From Bacteroidota bacterium (GTDB lineage: Bacteria; Bacteroidota; Bacteroidia; Chitinophagales; Saprospiraceae), in assembly GCA_024743405.1 (NCBI GenBank), contig JANSWP010000022.1, positions 1 through 64,000 on the forward strand: a stretch of DNA of 64,000 nt. The letters are read 5' to 3'. Shown here in pieces: positions 8,531-18,391 of this stretch (positions within the stretch are counted from its first letter, which is position 1; the number at the start of each line of letters is the position of its first letter). The translations under genes and the position numbers were made by a program. The notes under the pieces were generated by a model. That model was not told where the DNA came from, ran no database searches, and was given only the letters and a program-made list of their open reading frames with translations.

Positions 8531-10807
8531 TCAACTAATTTCTTTGCTCACTTTCCGCTGTATTTCTTCCGCCTTTCTTTGAACTTCTTTTTGAATATTT
8601 TTAAAAAGATCTTTGCCTTTGAGATCCTCAAAAATTGGGTTGTTTTCCAACATTTTATAATCCAGAAACCCTTGTTCGGTTGCCTTTTTTAAATATTCAA
8701 TCGCTTTTTCTTCCTCATTCAAAACAGAATAAATAGCGGCAATCATTAATTGAAATTGCTTTTTAGGATGTTTCGTTTCCTCTTTTTCTAAATCTGCCAA
8801 TAATTTATGAAGTTGAGACGAATTTTGGGTTTCTGCGCTGAGTTTGTCTTCTATAAAAGCAAGCTCCATCTCGAGGTCCCAATGTTTTTTTGAGCCTTTC
8901 TTTTTTTGAGCCAATTCTTTAGCTTTTATATAATACTCCTTAGCTTTCTCATAATCCTTTTCAAAAAAAGCGACCTTACCAAGAAGAACAGGTGCTGTTG
9001 GAGACTCAGGTTTATTTTTTGCTAGGCTAGCAGCTTTTTCCTTTGCCTTATCTAAATGATTCAATTTCAATTCCAGGTTTCCTAGTCTAAAATTTAGTTC
9101 TTCATTATCAGGGTTCCAGCCAATGCCTTCTACTAAAATAGTTTCCGCCTTTTCATCCAAACCGATAGATTCGTATAATTCAGAAAGGCGTAAAAAGGAC
9201 ATTTGATGTTGTGGATTCAATTCCATCGCTTTTTCTGCCCAATCAATTCCTTCGACAAACTTTCCTTCCTCCTGACAAATTAGTGCAATATTGGAAATAG
9301 CCATTTCATTATTTGGATTTATTTCCACTGCTTGATAATAAGATTCCATGGCTTTTTCTTTCTCGCCTTGATAATGATAAGACAACCCTAAGGCTTTGTA
9401 GCCTTCTGAGCTATTACTATCTATCTGAATAGCTTTTTGGCTCATTTGCATTGCTGTATTCAACAATTCAGGATTGCCGTACTTAAAGTTTGATTTTTGA
9501 CTCAGCGCATCTCCCAATCCTGCATAAGCAAGGGCAAAATTAGAATCAATCTCCAGTGCTTTTTCAAAAAGCTGAATGGCAATTTCATTATCTTTTTCCT
9601 GATAATTGGTGTAATATTTTCTTCCTTGTAAATAATATTCGTAGGCCTGTAAATTGTCAGTTGGTTTCCTTTGAATCATTTCGCAGTCTTGGGGGCTCAA
9701 TTCCATCTTCAACATTCCTGCAATTTGCTCTGCCACCTCACTTTGAACCTCAAAAATTTCAGTCATTTCTCGATCATAAGTATCTGCCCAAATATGTGTG
9801 TCATTTCTAGCATCGATTAACTGGGCAACCACCCTTACTTTATTATCTGATTTTCGAACACTACCTTCCAAAATATGCGTAGCATTCAATTCTCGTCCAA
9901 TCCTAGGAATACTTTTTTCTGTGTTTTTATATTGCATAACAGATGTCCTAGAAATCACTCTAAAATCTTTAATATTAGAAAGCACAGTTAGGATATCTTC
10001 CGTTATCCCATCACTAAAGTATTCATCTTCTTTACTTTCACTAAAATTAGAAAAGGGCAAAACTGCAATAGAAATTTGATCCGATTCTGGTAAGTTAGCT
10101 AGATAGTTAACTTGCTCTTTTTCAAAAAAACTATTACTAAGATAAAAGATGGTCATTAATGCTAGTAGACCCAAAAAAGCTTGAGATAATTTTTTTAAAT
10201 AATTTGGAGAATGACTTTTAGATCCCGATATAGTTGAATTGACATTGACAATTTTAGCCTTACTCTCTTTTAAATGAGACAACTGTGGATCGGTAGGAAA
10301 AGGAAGCCCTTCATTATTAACTGCATATATTTCAATAAAATCTTGATTGCCTTTAAATTGAAATTCACCAACACTTTTGGCACTTAACCATGAATGATTT
10401 TTTATATCATCATATACTTTATTAGATACAAAAACACCACCTGGAATACAAGCCGTTTCGATTCTAGAAGTTGTATTCAACGCATCTCCAAAAACTTCTT
10501 CTTTACTATAAGTGATATCTCCACTATGAATGCCTATTCTTAAAGGCACATTAGGTGTTTCCTGAAAGGACTTTTGCATTTCTACGGAGCACTCTACCGC
10601 AGCAACAGAGCTTTGAAAAATACTTAGCGTACCATCTCCATAATATTGTAATATTTTGCCTCCATACTTAGGGGTAAGATTATCAAATACCGCACGATGG
10701 CGAGCTCTCATTAGAGTCGCTTTTTCCTCGTCTTCCCGCATCAATTTGGAATAACCGACGATATCAGTAAAAACAATAGCTGCTAATTGTCGATGTTTTT
10801 TTGGCAT
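8531..10807 (-). CDS. Class III nucleotide cyclase with TolB-like and TPR domains
   Basis: The 758 residues begin with a class III cyclase domain (about 8-170). The metal-binding aspartates are Asp15 in FTDIVGYS and Asp58 in YYGDG, and Asp108, Asn111 and Arg115 of FGDALNTTSRIE are also present. The position that normally holds the purine-selecting lysine four residues before the second metal aspartate reads Gln54, so substrate choice or activity is uncertain. A single membrane segment lies near residues 203-225. It is followed by a TolB/FlgO-like domain (ISIAVLPFSNFS to HIWADTYDRE) and then about eight TPR units to the C-terminus. The cyclase is predicted cytoplasmic and the TPR part periplasmic. 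The signal it senses is unknown. Confidence 0.87.
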   Translation of the reverse strand: MPKKHRQLAAIVFTDIVGYSKLMREDEEKATLMRARHRAVFDNLTPKYGGKILQYYGDGTLSIFQSSVAAVECSVEMQKSFQETPNVPLRIGIHSGDITYSKEEVFGDALNTTSRIETACIPGGVFVSNKVYDDIKNHSWLSAKSVGEFQFKGNQDFIEIYAVNNEGLPFPTDPQLSHLKESKAKIVNVNSTISGSKSHSPNYLKKLSQAFLGLLALMTIFYLSNSFFEKEQVNYLANLPESDQISIAVLPFSNFSESKEDEYFSDGITEDILTVLSNIKDFRVISRTSVMQYKNTEKSIPRIGRELNATHILEGSVRKSDNKVRVVAQLIDARNDTHIWADTYDREMTEIFEVQSEVAEQIAGMLKMELSPQDCEMIQRKPTDNLQAYEYYLQGRKYYTNYQEKDNEIAIQLFEKALEIDSNFALAYAGLGDALSQKSNFKYGNPELLNTAMQMSQKAIQIDSNSSEGYKALGLSYHYQGEKEKAMESYYQAVEINPNNEMAISNIALICQEEGKFVEGIDWAEKAMELNPQHQMSFLRLSELYESIGLDEKAETILVEGIGWNPDNEELNFRLGNLELKLNHLDKAKEKAASLAKNKPESPTAPVLLGKVAFFEKDYEKAKEYYIKAKELAQKKKGSKKHWDLEMELAFIEDKLSAETQNSSQLHKLLADLEKEETKHPKKQFQLMIAAIYSVLNEEEKAIEYLKKATEQGFLDYKMLENNPIFEDLKGKDLFKNIQKEVQRKAEEIQRKVSKEIS

Positions 10808-10812
10808 TATGA

Positions 10813-10824
10813 AAGCTTAAGCTT
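10813..10824. repeat. 12-bp perfect palindrome before the cyclase start
   Basis: AAGCTTAAGCTT is a perfect palindrome ending five bases before the cyclase ATG on the minus strand, where ribosome contacts would occur. It could bind a dimeric regulator or be chance. Confidence 0.35.
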
Positions 10825-11054
10825 ATATGAAAAAGTGAAATTAAAAATCACCCTATTTTTAAAGACAAAAGGGTTAAATGCTAGTTGCAATCTGCAAATA
10901 TCACGAAACGCTTGTCCCTAAACTATATTTTTAGATAAACTCCGTCAATTTACATAGAGACGAATCGAAAAGTTCATTAGTATGCATTTTATCTAATAAA
11001 TTCCTTAATGATCTCAAATTTACGTTTGGTAATACCTCATAAAGTTAATTTGAA

Positions 11055-13493
11055 TCAATTGACTCTATTTCGCTCCTCCTCTGATCCTGTACTTCTACTT
11101 CTTGCTTCTTTCAATTTAGAGTTTCCAAAATTTCGGCTGTAGGTAAGTCTGAAGGTTCGCTCAGAAAACTGATAATAACCTTTATAGTAAAAATTGTTCT
11201 CTGGCAATAAAATTGTCCCAGTCCAGTTTCCGGTAAACAAGATGTCTGTGACATTAAGTTTTAAGGTTCCATTATTATTCGGTAATTCTTTTTGTACTCC
11301 AACATTCAACTCACCAAATGGATGTGAATCAAGTGCTCCATATAGAGCCTTTGAAAAATAATAACCTGATAATTCGGCCGAAAAACCATGAGCAAGGGTA
11401 AAGTTCATACTTCCGTTGTAGTACCAACTCTTACGCTCAAATTCTAAATTATTTCCTTCTGTATCATCTTTTATTTTTTGCCATTGTGCAGTGATATTAT
11501 TTCTCATTTCCCACCATTTTGTTAATTGTATTGGGAAAGAGAGTGTGGCTGCAGCAACTTGCATGGATTCAAGATTTGCTGAACCATTGACCTGTATATC
11601 GTTATCAATATCAATAGATGGTTGAAACTCTGCAATGACATCATTTTCATAACTATACTGAGCAGAGAATTGGACTACTTTCCAACGATAATTCAACATA
11701 GCCGCATTCGTAATGGATGGTTGTAATCCAGGGTTGCCGGTCTCAATAGTAGTTGGATCATAAAAAATAAAAAAGGGTGCTAACTGGTTAAAGTTTGGAC
11801 GATTTATCCGACGACTATAAGAAGCTTGAAACTGATTGTTATCATCAAAGTTTTTAGTGTAAAAAACGCTTGGGAAAAAATTGCCATACTTGCGATCAAC
11901 TATATCTGGCTCTACTAATGTCCCTAAATTGGCACGAGTGTATTCGTACCGAAGTCCTGCCTTGAGGTTAGAACTTTCATTGAGTTTAATGGTAAAAGAA
12001 GAATAGACCGCAGCTATATCTTCTTCCATGGTATAATCGGCTGAAAACAAAGGGTTTGCAATCCATTCTCCATTAATTTGATTTTCAACCAATATGTCAT
12101 TGTCAAAACGGGTCCTCGTCCCTTTCATACCGCTTTCCCAAATAATATTTTCGTTTAAATTTTGAGAATAATCGATCTTCCCTACCAAAATCCCCATCGG
12201 TGTTTCTTTATCTACTCTCTGTGCATCTTCATTCAATAATGTTCCTTGAGAATTATAATATTGGAACTTATAATTGTTTGGATTAGTGAAATCATAAAAT
12301 GCATAATCAAAATCCACATTTAGCACCTTGTCTTCCGTAAAGCTATGTTGGAGATTAATATTTCCTAAAATATGTTTCCAGCGATTTATTTCATCATTTG
12401 GGACTTTTAGTATCTCTGTAGTTTCGCCATTGATCCTTTTCTCAACCTCATTCTCTGCATCCATTTTCCAATATCTATCAGACCACCCAGCCAATATTCC
12501 AAAAATCGTTTTATCAGTCACTTGATAATCAAACCCCAATCGAGCTTGGTTTGTGTAGGTTCTCGTAGGATCCCGATCACTAGATCCAATCGTTTCTAAA
12601 AAATCGTTCCCTCTATCAAAACTTCTATAATTTTCGAAACGCTGAGGATTATTATTGTAAGTAAAAGCATAATCACCAAATAGATTAAGCCTTTTTTTCC
12701 TATAATTGAAGTTTAGGTTTGCACCTGCTTTCTCCTTCATGCCATAGCCTGCATTTACAGAATAAGTACCATTCAAGCCCTCACTGGAGGATTCCTTAAG
12801 CACAATATGTAGTATACCTGCATTGCCTTCCGCCTCAAAATTAGCAGGAGGTGTGTGAATCAACTCGATCTTCTCTATATTATCAGCACTCATCCCATCA
12901 AGCATCTGAACGATTGCTGTAGATGGCATTCTACTTATCTTACCATTAATCATGACCACGACTCCATCTTTTCCACCCATCGAAATCATGTTCCACTGTT
13001 TGTTGACAATAACACCAGGAGACCGCTCTAAAACCTCCAAAGCGGTACCTCCGGCAGAGGCGATACTATTAGAAACATTGACGACCAATCGATCAATTTT
13101 TTGCTCGTAAAGTGGTTTTTTAGCTTTAACAGTAATGGCATCTAAATTAGCTGTTGCTTCCTTGATATAAATGAGTCCTTTATCAATTTGTGTTTTGTCT
13201 TCTGTGACATTAAAAGGTTGACTATATTGGGTTTCATAACCAAGGTTTGTTGCAGCAAGCAAGTAATTACCAGCCATTACATTTCGTATTCTAAAATTAC
13301 CATCTATATCTGTAACTTCTCCTTTAACAAGTGTAGAATCATTAGACTGAAGCAAAAGTACATTAGCGAAAGGGATAGGATCCGCCCCTTTTTCGGCTAC
13401 AATCCCAAACACCTCAGATTGAGCAGATGAATTTTGGATGGTAACAAGGAGGATAAAAGCAAAAACAGGAAGATATTGCAGATGATTTTTCAT
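11055..13493 (-). CDS. TonB-dependent receptor-like outer membrane barrel
   Basis: The 812-residue protein has a signal peptide (ending near IQNSSAQ), then a carboxypeptidase-regulatory-like beta sandwich (VFGIVAEKG to LGYETQYSQPF), a plug domain (LDAITVKAKKPLYE to NAGILHIVLKE) and a C-terminal barrel of the OMP_b-brl_3 type ending RLTYSRNFGNSK. A canonical C-terminal aromatic is followed by a short arginine-rich extension. These proteins take up or export substrates with TonB energy; the substrate cannot be told here because no SusD-like or ligand-processing gene is adjacent. A cluster of basic residues at the end (KEARSRSTGSEEERNRVN) is probably periplasmic. Confidence 0.88.
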   Translation of the reverse strand: MKNHLQYLPVFAFILLVTIQNSSAQSEVFGIVAEKGADPIPFANVLLLQSNDSTLVKGEVTDIDGNFRIRNVMAGNYLLAATNLGYETQYSQPFNVTEDKTQIDKGLIYIKEATANLDAITVKAKKPLYEQKIDRLVVNVSNSIASAGGTALEVLERSPGVIVNKQWNMISMGGKDGVVVMINGKISRMPSTAIVQMLDGMSADNIEKIELIHTPPANFEAEGNAGILHIVLKESSSEGLNGTYSVNAGYGMKEKAGANLNFNYRKKRLNLFGDYAFTYNNNPQRFENYRSFDRGNDFLETIGSSDRDPTRTYTNQARLGFDYQVTDKTIFGILAGWSDRYWKMDAENEVEKRINGETTEILKVPNDEINRWKHILGNINLQHSFTEDKVLNVDFDYAFYDFTNPNNYKFQYYNSQGTLLNEDAQRVDKETPMGILVGKIDYSQNLNENIIWESGMKGTRTRFDNDILVENQINGEWIANPLFSADYTMEEDIAAVYSSFTIKLNESSNLKAGLRYEYTRANLGTLVEPDIVDRKYGNFFPSVFYTKNFDDNNQFQASYSRRINRPNFNQLAPFFIFYDPTTIETGNPGLQPSITNAAMLNYRWKVVQFSAQYSYENDVIAEFQPSIDIDNDIQVNGSANLESMQVAAATLSFPIQLTKWWEMRNNITAQWQKIKDDTEGNNLEFERKSWYYNGSMNFTLAHGFSAELSGYYFSKALYGALDSHPFGELNVGVQKELPNNNGTLKLNVTDILFTGNWTGTILLPENNFYYKGYYQFSERTFRLTYSRNFGNSKLKEARSRSTGSEEERNRVN

Positions 13494-13785
13494 TAGGCTC
13501 TTTTTAGGTTATTATGATTTCAGAATAAAAAAATATTTGATTCTAGCTATGACTCTTTTATAATAACGGGTTTGTTGCTCAAATTAGAACCGCACGATAC
13601 CTCTCAAACCTCGCTATTAAAGTAAGTACGTGAAGAAGATTGAGGGCAAAAGATTAATTTTTAGCCATTCAATCTTTTGAAATAAAGTCTATTCCTAAGT
13701 GAAAGATAAAGGATTTTCATAAAAGCGATCAAAATATAACCGCTTGCTTATTAAAAAGGCTAGGAATCAACTGGATACATACCCA

Positions 13786-14448
13786 TTATCGACAGTTATC
13801 TATACTTTTCAACATATTATTGTAGTCTTCTTCTAATTGAATATCGTATTGACTTAAAAACTCTAAAACCCTCATTAGCTCTTTCATTTCAGCTTTTTGC
13901 AATGCCCTAGCTGCCTTTTCGATTTCATTGACGACTCTTCCTTGAAGGTTGTACATCCCTTCTAAAATATAAAGACATTCATAATTAAATACATTGGCTG
14001 TATTAAATGATTTAGTCGTCTCCCAAGCTATTTTTGATAATTCCGCTAATTCGAGATTTATAAAGGTAGAACCTTGATAACGATATAAACCTTGTTCCAC
14101 TTTGACAGAGTCAGTTACGGTAAAAAAATTGGGATACTTTTTCTGAAGAATTACAAGATTTGCTGGAGTGGTTAGTATTTCATTGGAATTACCATTATAT
14201 AATGGTTCATACGCTGAGTAAGCATCTTTGACCTGTTGATTTATTTTTCGGGCGAATAATAGTTCTTTTAAATTATTCTGAATTTCCTCTTGCATTTTAG
14301 AAACAGCAATTCTTTTCTCTTTGGCAGAGTTTACAGACGAATTCCAATTATTAAACCAAATCGCCAAGCTAATTCCAATAAAAATTAACAGAATTTCACC
14401 TAATATATATTTCCAATCTAATGACTCTCTAAACTTCAAAATTCTCAT
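13786..14448 (-). CDS. DUF6090-like membrane protein
   Basis: The 220 residues start with a basic segment and one membrane helix (LGEILLIFIGISLAIWFNNWN), which is the hallmark of the DUF6090 proteins that are abundant in Bacteroidota. The remainder is helical and rich in charged residues, consistent with a short coiled periplasmic domain. No catalytic motif is visible and the function of the family is not known. The gene stands between the barrel receptor and recD2 without overlap to either. Confidence 0.75.
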   Translation of the reverse strand: MRILKFRESLDWKYILGEILLIFIGISLAIWFNNWNSSVNSAKEKRIAVSKMQEEIQNNLKELLFARKINQQVKDAYSAYEPLYNGNSNEILTTPANLVILQKKYPNFFTVTDSVKVEQGLYRYQGSTFINLELAELSKIAWETTKSFNTANVFNYECLYILEGMYNLQGRVVNEIEKAARALQKAEMKELMRVLEFLSQYDIQLEEDYNNMLKSIDNCR

Positions 14449-14498
14449 TGATCTCTATTTTTTTTAAGGAAAGATGAAAAACAAAATTCTAGTAAAAT

Positions 14499-16664
14499 TT
14501 AGCCAAGGCTTTTCAAAACCTCCTTCAGCCCCGTAAACCGTTTTGCTACCTTATCATTTTTCACCGACATATAAAGCGCCTTTTTTGAACCCACCATAAT
14601 CACCATTTTCTTACCTCGGGTGATACCCGTATAAACTAAATTTCGATACAGCATCATATAATGACTGGTATGAATTGGTACAATAACGCAAGGACATTCG
14701 CTACCCTGATATTTGTGGATCGAACACGAATACGCGAGTACTAATTGGTCAAGATCAGCAAAATCATATTCAATTCGCCGATTGTCAAAATCAACCCACA
14801 CAATTTGCTCACTTCGATCTATCTTTTCAATACGCCCCACATCGCCATTAAACACATCTTTGTCATAATTATTCTGAATTTGCATGACCTTATCTCGATC
14901 GTGGAAGGTTCGTCCAGCTTTGATGAGTGGTTCATAGCTTGGATTGAGTTTTTTCTGTAAAATTTGATTCAAATTTCGATTACCAATGATACTCCGATTC
15001 ATTGGGCTGAGCACCTGAATATCTTTTATGGAATCAAATTTATAAGCTTTAGGTAAGCGATTTTGCACTAGGTCTGCAATAAGTTCACCCATTTTTTGGG
15101 TGTCTTCTTCTTCAATAAAAAAGAAGTCTCCTGCTTTATCATTTGAAATATCAGGAAATTGTCCCGCATTGATTTTATGAGCATTGGTAATGATTTTTGA
15201 ATGTGCTGCTTGCCGAAATATTTCAGTCAATTTTGTCACCGGAATTCGATCCGAATCAATTAAATCCATCAAAACATTTCCTGCACCAACACTTGGCAAT
15301 TGGTCTATATCACCCACAAAAATCACTCTAGCCGAATCGGGAATGGCTTTCAACAGATTGTACATTAAGACCGTATCAATCATACTTGCTTCATCCACTA
15401 TAATCAATTCACACTCGAGTGCGTTATCTCGATTTCTTCTAAAACCATTTATCGAAAAATCAAATTCTAAAAGACTATGAATAGTTTTTGCTTCCCGTTT
15501 TGTGATTTCAGCCATACGCTTGGCGGCACGACCTGTCGGGGCAGCAAGAAGTACCTCTTTTGTCAATGCTCCTAAAATTTGGAGTATAACTTTTGTTATT
15601 GTACTTTTTCCAGTACCAGGCCCTCCCGTAATTATATGAATTTTTTCACTGAGTGAATTAGCAACGGCCAGTTTTTGATTTGACGCCAATTGGATGGATA
15701 GTTTTTCTTCGGCATATTGGATGGCTTTATTTGATTCGACGGAACGCAATTCAGATTCAGTATTTTGTAATCGATTGATCTCTTTCCCTATTCCTTGCTC
15801 GCAAATATGAAAAACCTGCAACCAAACACAAGCAGTCATTTGTTCTTCTATCTGTAAAGGAGCAATCATGATGCGTTCTTCTTCTTGAATAAATTCCAGT
15901 CTGTCTGAAATCAATTTCGAATCTACCTCCAATAATTCATGCGCTTTTTCTAGAAATTTATCTACCGGGAAACAAGTGTGCCCGTTATTCGCCAATTCAT
16001 TCAAAGCATACTCCACGCCCGCATCAATTCTTATTTCGGAGTCTTTCTTAATGCCCATTTTCTGGGCAGTTTGATCAGCTGTTTTAAAACCAATACCCCA
16101 AATATCTCGAGCTAATTGATATGGATTTTCTTTGATGACTTCAATACTTTCTTCCCCATAGGTTTTAAATACTTTTTGAGCATAAGTTGGGCTTATTCCA
16201 TAACCTTGCAAAAAAACCATCACCTCTCGGATGGCCTTTTGTTCTACCCAGCAAGATTTTATTTTTTCTAATCTTTTGGGACCAATTCCATCTACATCTT
16301 CCATTAAAAGATGAGGTGTTTCCTCAATAACATCCAAAGTTTTCAATCCATATTTTTCGACAATTTGCTCTGCAAAGTGCTTACCTATACCTTTAATCAT
16401 ACCAGAACCGAGATATTTTTGAATACCATAAATCGTAGCAGGTTGTTCAACTTTATATTCTTGAACAATAAACTGAAACCCAAAATTCGTATCATTTTTC
16501 CAAGTCCCTTGACAACGCACCGTTTCGCCTACTTGCACGGAGGTCATGGTTCCAACAACAGTTGTTAGTTCTTGCTTCCTAGGTTCTTGAAGACGTGCAA
16601 CAGTCCATCCATTATCAGGATTCTGAAATGTAATCCGTTCGATATGCCCTGTAATTTCATCCAT
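14499..16664 (-). CDS. recD2: RecD2-type ATP-dependent DNA helicase
   Basis: This 721-residue superfamily 1B helicase unwinds DNA 5' to 3' and acts in repair or recombination without RecBC. The order is an N-terminal OB-like part (ITGHIERITFQNPDNGWTVA), tandem helix-hairpin-helix units (GSGMIKGIGKHFAEQIV and similar), then the motor domains with Walker A GGPGTGKST, Walker B IIVDEASM, GDIDQLPSVGAG and the late motif SIHKYQGSE. The length agrees with RecD2 rather than RecD. The start ATG lies immediately after the stop of the DUF1801 gene, so both are likely one transcript. Confidence 0.93.
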   Translation of the reverse strand: MDEITGHIERITFQNPDNGWTVARLQEPRKQELTTVVGTMTSVQVGETVRCQGTWKNDTNFGFQFIVQEYKVEQPATIYGIQKYLGSGMIKGIGKHFAEQIVEKYGLKTLDVIEETPHLLMEDVDGIGPKRLEKIKSCWVEQKAIREVMVFLQGYGISPTYAQKVFKTYGEESIEVIKENPYQLARDIWGIGFKTADQTAQKMGIKKDSEIRIDAGVEYALNELANNGHTCFPVDKFLEKAHELLEVDSKLISDRLEFIQEEERIMIAPLQIEEQMTACVWLQVFHICEQGIGKEINRLQNTESELRSVESNKAIQYAEEKLSIQLASNQKLAVANSLSEKIHIITGGPGTGKSTITKVILQILGALTKEVLLAAPTGRAAKRMAEITKREAKTIHSLLEFDFSINGFRRNRDNALECELIIVDEASMIDTVLMYNLLKAIPDSARVIFVGDIDQLPSVGAGNVLMDLIDSDRIPVTKLTEIFRQAAHSKIITNAHKINAGQFPDISNDKAGDFFFIEEEDTQKMGELIADLVQNRLPKAYKFDSIKDIQVLSPMNRSIIGNRNLNQILQKKLNPSYEPLIKAGRTFHDRDKVMQIQNNYDKDVFNGDVGRIEKIDRSEQIVWVDFDNRRIEYDFADLDQLVLAYSCSIHKYQGSECPCVIVPIHTSHYMMLYRNLVYTGITRGKKMVIMVGSKKALYMSVKNDKVAKRFTGLKEVLKSLG

Positions 16665-17042
16665 TTATTTCTTTTTCGCATTCATTTTTCCATAGAAGGC
16701 ACTTTTCGAATATTTTTCACCTGTGAATTTTAATATTCTTTGAAATAACTCCAAGTCTTCATCCTTCAATTTTTTAAATCGAATACACGATTTACCGCAA
16801 TTGTAGGCTTCTAATTCTTCTCTAAAGCCTTCCAACAAATCATGCGGCATAATGTAAAAGGACATATGTTGTTTTTGGCTAGCAAGCGCACATAAAGTCT
16901 CACCGTCCAGTAGGTAGGTCGGCATTTTATAGTCCATGGTTTCGACGATATTCGGGTAGGTTAATTTAATTAACTCCCTTATATCTTGAATCATTTTTTG
17001 TCGATTCTCAGGTTGTTTTTCGATGTAATCTGAAATTGTCAT
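16665..17042 (-). CDS. DUF1801/YdhG-like small protein
   Basis: The 125-residue protein matches the DUF1801 (iron-chaperone/YdhG-like) fold: it has TISDYIEKQPENRQKMIQDI at the N-terminus, a central MDYKMPTYLLDGETLCALAS and a late CIRFKKLKDEDLELFQRIL. It has no signal peptide. The biochemical role of the family is unclear. The stop codon abuts the recD2 start without any gap, indicating co-transcription and possibly translational coupling. Confidence 0.8.
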   Translation of the reverse strand: MTISDYIEKQPENRQKMIQDIRELIKLTYPNIVETMDYKMPTYLLDGETLCALASQKQHMSFYIMPHDLLEGFREELEAYNCGKSCIRFKKLKDEDLELFQRILKFTGEKYSKSAFYGKMNAKKK

Positions 17043-17088
17043 TTTTTAGTTGTTTAGGGATAAATGTAACCCTTTGAAATGAATCCAA

Positions 17089-17133
17089 AAAAATAGCCGT
17101 GCACAAATCTGAAATCTGTACACGGCTATTTTT
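17089..17133 (-). terminator. Terminator of the response regulator gene
   Basis: A 13-bp stem (AAAAATAGCCGTG and its complement) with a 19-base loop is followed by a T-run on both strands. It lies 20 bases past the stop of the minus-strand regulator gene. Confidence 0.85.
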
Positions 17134-17152
17134 TATTTGCAGAGCTAAAGGT

Positions 17153-17800
17153 CTATCCTACCATCGAAACATAATACCGGACTAAACCAGCCGTATTTTT
17201 CGCATTCAATTTTTGCAAAAGGTTTCGACGATGTGTATCGACTGTCCGAGGACTAATATAGAGCATACCTGCAATTTCCTTGTTAGTCATTTCTTCAGCA
17301 ATACACTTTAATATTTCCATTTCGCGAGTAGTCAATGTATGGTTGATGTTCGCTACGGAAAGCTTGCTAATTGGTTGTTTTAAATTTGTGACTAATCTTT
17401 GAAAGATTTCTGGAGAAAAATAAACATTGTCATTATAAATAGACTTGACAGCTTTAGTCACTTCATCAGCTACATCTGTTTTTTTAACAAAACCCATCGC
17501 CCCAGCATGTACAACTTCCAATAATCGTTTCTCATCTTCATCACCTGTAACCGCGAGAATTTTCACGTTCGAATTCAATTCTTTTAGCACTCTACACAAT
17601 TCAACCCCATTCATAACAGGCATAACCAAATCTGTAATAACCACATCCACAGGGTATTGTCGATATTTAATGAGAGCATCTTTCCCATGCGACGCCGTAG
17701 TCACCAGTTGAAGGTCTGGACAATTCTTAATTACCACAGACAACCCCATTCTAAATAGTTGGTTGTCTTCGACTAACATTACCTTGATACGCTCTGCCAT
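17153..17800 (-). CDS. NarL/FixJ-family response regulator
   Basis: The 215 residues comprise a receiver domain (about 5-125: MLVEDNQLFRMG, phosphoacceptor in VITDLVMPVMNG, LAVTGDEDEKR, lysine in GFVKKTD) and a LuxR-type helix-turn-helix (about 145-212: LTTREMEILKCIAEEMTNKEIA then SPRTVDTHRRNLLQKL). I chose the ATG at 17800 because the receiver begins six residues later; the upstream in-frame extension is not conserved-looking. No kinase gene is adjacent. It is the first gene past the curli cluster, on the same strand. Since the E. coli curli activator CsgD has the same receiver/LuxR layout, a role in curli control is possible but unproven. Confidence 0.92.
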   Translation of the reverse strand: MAERIKVMLVEDNQLFRMGLSVVIKNCPDLQLVTTASHGKDALIKYRQYPVDVVITDLVMPVMNGVELCRVLKELNSNVKILAVTGDEDEKRLLEVVHAGAMGFVKKTDVADEVTKAVKSIYNDNVYFSPEIFQRLVTNLKQPISKLSVANINHTLTTREMEILKCIAEEMTNKEIAGMLYISPRTVDTHRRNLLQKLNAKNTAGLVRYYVSMVG

Positions 17801-18107
17801 TTTATTAATTTTTGGATTCTTCTTAATTAATAGTTTACCGATAAAATAATGCCAAACAATATTCTTCGGATATTGAATCTTAAGAATCAGGAACAATTTG
17901 AGTTCTATTTTGAATAATCAACATTCAAAATAATGCCTAATTGCATAGGCAAACAGCAACTCAAAAGAGTAAAAGGGGGGGATGTGTTTGTTCAAAGTCG
18001 TTTTACAAGTCGCAAATATAGGATTTAGAGGACTTAGTATAGGAATTGTAAAACTAAGCCTTTTTTTTAAAAAAGAAAAAGAAAAAGAAGGTTGGTGAAG
18101 ATTCAAC

Positions 18108-18186
18108 TTTTAGGGAAGAGGAAAAATATAACCTACCCAAATTTTATGAAGTTAATTTTTCTCTAGACGAGGCAAAGAACACAGAC
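18108..18186 (+). repeat. Left-half fragment of palindromic repeat family B
   Basis: The segment aligns over its length with the left half of the complete element at 58515-58682, sharing blocks such as TACCCAAATTTT, TTAATTTTTCT and GAACACAGAC-like ends. The right half and its terminal repeat are missing, so this is a truncated copy. Confidence 0.7.
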
Positions 18187-18294
18187 TGTTATACTTTCCC
18201 CCTCTCTAAATTGGATTCTTTCTTGAAATACCTTTTTCCAGTGGAATTGTAAAAAGTCTAAATTCTTAATATTTCAAAGATCACAGTAATAACA

Positions 18295-18329
18295 ATGGGA
18301 GCTCTCAAAATTTTGTTGAGCGCTCCCAT
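18295..18329. terminator. Terminator-like hairpin past the curli operon
   Basis: Arms ATGGGAGC and GCTCCCAT pair perfectly, with five more pairs after one mismatch and a short AT loop. The T-run is stronger on the plus strand than on the minus strand, so its direction is uncertain. It is the last structure before the response regulator region. Confidence 0.5.
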
Positions 18330-18391
18330 TTTTAACCTGGTCTAGAATAAATAAAGTAAATTTTTGAACAGAATTAAGTTGCACTTAAATA

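Noticed and set aside
17918-18106. A 62-codon minus-strand frame next to the response regulator
   Set aside because: It is lysine/phenylalanine-rich low-complexity sequence over an AAAAAG-rich run, without a domain or signal.
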